A DNA stretch of 6,914 nt from positions 1-6,914 of the forward strand of contig WQTL01000392.1 in the NCBI GenBank assembly GCA_009786275.1, in the 5' to 3' direction. Every line of letters begins with the position of its first letter. The first letter of the stretch is position 1. A program made the translations under genes and the position numbers. This document shows positions 5,142 through 6,914 of the stretch, piece after piece. The DNA is from Bacillota bacterium. Its GTDB lineage: Bacteria; Bacillota; Clostridia; Oscillospirales; Acutalibacteraceae. Under the pieces are notes generated by a model. That model had not been told where the DNA came from, made no database searches, and saw only the letters and a program-made list of their open reading frames with translations.

Positions 5142-6014
5142 ATGCCCATTGAGAGAGATCCCCTGTTCAACGGGAAGGGCCTGATGACCATCAAGGAGTT
5201 CGCCGCCTTTTCCGGCGTGGAGCAGACCACCCTGCGCTACTGGGACGATATCGGGCTCATCAGCCCCGCCGAGCGCAACCCCGACAACAACTACCGCTAC
5301 TATTCCCCGCTGCAGCAGAGCACGGTCAACTTCGTCAACCTGCTCAGCAGCCTGAACGTGCCGCTGAAGACCATCGGCGAGATGAAGGACCAGCGCAGCC
5401 CGGACAGCATCCTGAAGCTGCTGGAGCGCCAGGAGATCCTCCTGGACATGGAGATGCACCGCCTGCGGGAATCCCACACCATCATCCACCGGCTGCGCGG
5501 CGTCATCCAGGCCGGCCTGGAGGCGGATCCCGACGATATTTCGGTCCAGCGCCTGGAGACGGCGAACTACATCCTGGGGCCGCGCAACGAGTGGGGCGAG
5601 GAGCCCTCCTTCTTCGAGACCTTCCTGCGCTTTTGCAAGGAGGCCCCGCACCTGCGCATCAACCTGAACTACTCCATCGGCGGCCTGCACGAGAGCATGG
5701 AGGGCTTTATGCGCGCGCCGGGCCAGCCGGACTACTATTTTTCCATCGACCCCACGGGCTACGAGGAACGCCCGGGCGGCAATTACCTGGTGGGCTACGC
5801 GCGGGGGTACTACGGCGAGTTCGGCGGCCTGCCGCAGCGCATGGCGGCCTACGCCGAGGAGCACAACCTGGTCCTTTCCGGGCCGGTGCGGGTGATCTAC
5901 CTGCACGACGAGATCTGCATGCAGCAGCAGGATCAATACCTGGCGCGGGTCATCGTCGCGGCCGGGCGCGGGAAGCGAAAGGCGGGGCAGCCGAAGTGGG
6001 AAGTGGTCGGCTGA
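5142..6014 (+). CDS. Second MerR/GyrI-type regulator, paralogue of the 3875 gene
   Basis: The product is 290 residues from the ATG at 5142, which suits the AAAGGAAGAG site (5124-5133); a GTG at 5133 overlaps that site and is rejected. The winged helix-turn-helix is at about 14-84 (EQTTLRYWDDIGLISPAERN, YRYYSPLQ, NVPLKTIGEM) and the dimerisation helix at 86-125. The GyrI-like ligand domain runs from about 137 to 275 (NYLVGYARGYYGEFGG, GPVRVIYLHDE). By hand alignment, residues 14-120 match the first MerR protein at about 60 of 107 positions without a gap, and similarity continues through the ligand domain. Differences include the N-terminus and a 16-residue basic C-terminal tail (GRGKRKAGQPKW). 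The dyad and promoter just upstream suggest autoregulation. The NuoE-like gene follows after 32 bases without a visible terminator, so this regulator may head that operon. The ligand is unknown. Confidence 0.9.
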   Translation: MPIERDPLFNGKGLMTIKEFAAFSGVEQTTLRYWDDIGLISPAERNPDNNYRYYSPLQQSTVNFVNLLSSLNVPLKTIGEMKDQRSPDSILKLLERQEILLDMEMHRLRESHTIIHRLRGVIQAGLEADPDDISVQRLETANYILGPRNEWGEEPSFFETFLRFCKEAPHLRINLNYSIGGLHESMEGFMRAPGQPDYYFSIDPTGYEERPGGNYLVGYARGYYGEFGGLPQRMAAYAEEHNLVLSGPVRVIYLHDEICMQQQDQYLARVIVAAGRGKRKAGQPKWEVVG

Positions 6015-6046
6015 GCCGGCTATCTCGATAGAGAAAGGAGCATGTC

Positions 6047-6472
6047 ATGGAACCGGCAAAGAAAAGCAAGGAGGGCCTGGTGGGCTTGTTGCTGGATGCC
6101 CAGGCGCAATCGGGAAACGCCATCGGCGCGGAAACGGCGGCGGCGCTCTCGAAGGAGACGGGGGTACCCACGGCGAAGATCTACGGCGTCACCACATTCT
6201 ACGCGATGTTCTCCAACGAAACGCGGGGAACGAACCTCATCCGTATGTGCAAGTCCGCGCCCTGCCACGTGAAGGGCGCCAAGGCGGTGCTGCGGGCCTT
6301 CGAGGAGGCCCTGGGCGTCGCCTGCGGGGGGACCACGGCGGACGGCAAATTCACCCTGGAGACCTGCGAGTGCTTAGGGATATGCGATATCTCGCCCGCG
6401 GTGATGATCAACGGCAAAGTGTTCGGAAACCTGACGCCCGAAGGGGTGCCCGGGCTTCTGGCGCAGTATTGA
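6047..6472 (+). CDS. nuoE: NuoE/HndA-like thioredoxin-fold [2Fe-2S] subunit
   Basis: This 141-residue subunit has a ribosome binding site AAAGGAG (6034-6040) 6 bases before the ATG; an upstream ATG at 6042 is out of frame. The N-terminal half is the helical NuoE region (GNAIGAETAAALSKETGVPT, KIYGVTTFYAMF). The C-terminal half is the thioredoxin-like ferredoxin fold, with the four cluster ligands Cys68 and Cys73 (MCKSAPCHVKG) and Cys109 and Cys113 (ECLGIC); Cys107 is an extra cysteine beside them. It passes electrons to or from the NuoF-type flavoprotein encoded 15 bases downstream. Such pairs occur in respiratory complex I, NAD(P)H-linked and bifurcating [FeFe] hydrogenases (HydC/HndA) and formate dehydrogenases. 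In an anaerobic Clostridia-like genome the hydrogenase type is the best guess, but the deciding subunit lies beyond the window. The protein is slightly shorter at the N-terminus than the usual 155-165 residues. Confidence 0.93.
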   Translation: MEPAKKSKEGLVGLLLDAQAQSGNAIGAETAAALSKETGVPTAKIYGVTTFYAMFSNETRGTNLIRMCKSAPCHVKGAKAVLRAFEEALGVACGGTTADGKFTLETCECLGICDISPAVMINGKVFGNLTPEGVPGLLAQY

Positions 6473-6487
6473 AAGGGGGAACATCCA

Positions 6488-6914
6488 ATGCAGGAAACAA
6501 GGCTGGTTTTACGCAACGTGGGCAAGATAGACCCCCTCGCGGCTGAGGAATACGCCGCCGCGGGCGGCTACGAGGGCCTGAAAAAAGCCCTCTCCATGGC
6601 CCGGGACGAGATTGTCGCCGTGGTCAAGGATTCCGGCCTGCGCGGCCGGGGCGGCGCGGGCTTCCCCGCGGGGCTGAAATGGCAGTTCACCAAGTCCGCC
6701 CTGGGCGAGCAGAAGTACATCGTCTGCAACGCCGACGAGGGCGAGCCCGGCACCAACAAGGACCGCGTCATTTTGGCGGGGGACCCCAACAGCCTGTTCG
6801 AGGGCATGGCCATCGCGGGGCTCGCCTGCGGCGCGGACAAGGGCTATATCTACCTGCGGGCGGAATACCCCTACCTGTTCGCCCCCCTGCGCAAGGCGAT
6901 CGAGAACGCGAAGG
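6488..6914 (+). CDS. nuoF: NuoF/HydB-like NADH-binding flavoprotein subunit, 5' part
   Basis: The ATG at 6488 follows an AGGGGG site (6474-6479) by 8 bases, and 142 residues are visible before the window ends. The opening MQETRLVLRNVGKIDP, then GGYEGLKKAL, is the standard junction where the FMN/NADH core begins. GLRGRGGAGFPAGLKW (50-65) is the FMN-binding glycine loop, and VCNADEGEPGTNKDR (79-93) is the conserved NADH/FMN-site motif. The product would oxidise or reduce NAD(H) at FMN and exchange electrons with the NuoE-like subunit. There is no N-terminal thioredoxin-like [2Fe-2S] domain, which is present in many HydB/HndC proteins, so this is the shorter form. The iron-sulfur ligands and any C-terminal ferredoxin domain lie outside the window, so the complex type cannot be settled here. 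Confidence 0.93.
   Translation, partial: MQETRLVLRNVGKIDPLAAEEYAAAGGYEGLKKALSMARDEIVAVVKDSGLRGRGGAGFPAGLKWQFTKSALGEQKYIVCNADEGEPGTNKDRVILAGDPNSLFEGMAIAGLACGADKGYIYLRAEYPYLFAPLRKAIENAK

Noticed and set aside
5103..5936. 277-codon - strand frame opposite the second MerR gene
   Set aside because: The same kind of shadow frame appears opposite the paralogue, which shows it follows from codon use rather than coding.
6020..6031. CTATC-TC-GATAG dyad between the second MerR gene and nuoE
   Set aside because: The 2-base centre and short arms are too weak to call a terminator or operator.

Overview
The window is GC-rich and every gene I can support lies on the + strand. It reads as a Gram-positive, anaerobic, gut-type member of the Clostridia. 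The basis is a class B sortase with its wall-sorted substrate, a SipW-type leader, Ig-like (Big_2) surface proteins, a DUF6273-like domain, strong AGGAGG-type ribosome binding sites, and NuoE/NuoF-type subunits of the kind found in clostridial hydrogenase and NADH-dehydrogenase complexes. I cannot name a genus.

Region 1 (1-2606) encodes two exported proteins. The first is the C-terminal end of a Big_2-type surface protein cut by the window edge. The second is a complete 686-residue secreted protein with a signal peptide, two Big_2-like segments, a FIVAR-like helical module, a Gly/Asn/aromatic repeat region and a DUF6273-like C-terminal domain. Neither has a sorting signal.

Region 2 (2607-3859) starts with a 138-base leader holding a 31-base pyrimidine tract, a 14-bp GC hairpin and a second small dyad. 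It is followed by a two-gene sortase module: a 165-residue Thr-rich stalk protein with a SipW-like leader and a C-terminal PVTGD sorting signal, overlapping by ATGA with a short class B-like sortase. The likely logic is that the sortase anchors the stalk protein and perhaps helps display the exported proteins encoded upstream.

Region 3 (3875-6014) has three transcription regulators in a row: a MerR-type protein with a GyrI-like ligand domain, a small XRE-type protein, and a second MerR/GyrI protein that is a close full-length paralogue of the first. The only clear promoter-like, AT-rich gap in the window lies before the second MerR gene, and it carries a perfect 7-6-7 dyad over the -10 element.

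Region 4 (6047-6914) begins an electron-transfer operon: a NuoE-like [2Fe-2S] subunit and the N-terminal third or so of a NuoF-like flavoprotein that runs off the window. No terminator separates it from the second MerR gene, so that regulator may head the operon.

The most unusual parts are the stalk-protein/short-sortase pair with its structured leader, the modular secreted protein upstream, and the paired MerR paralogues around an XRE regulator. No RNA genes, CRISPR arrays, insertion sequences or attachment sites were seen.
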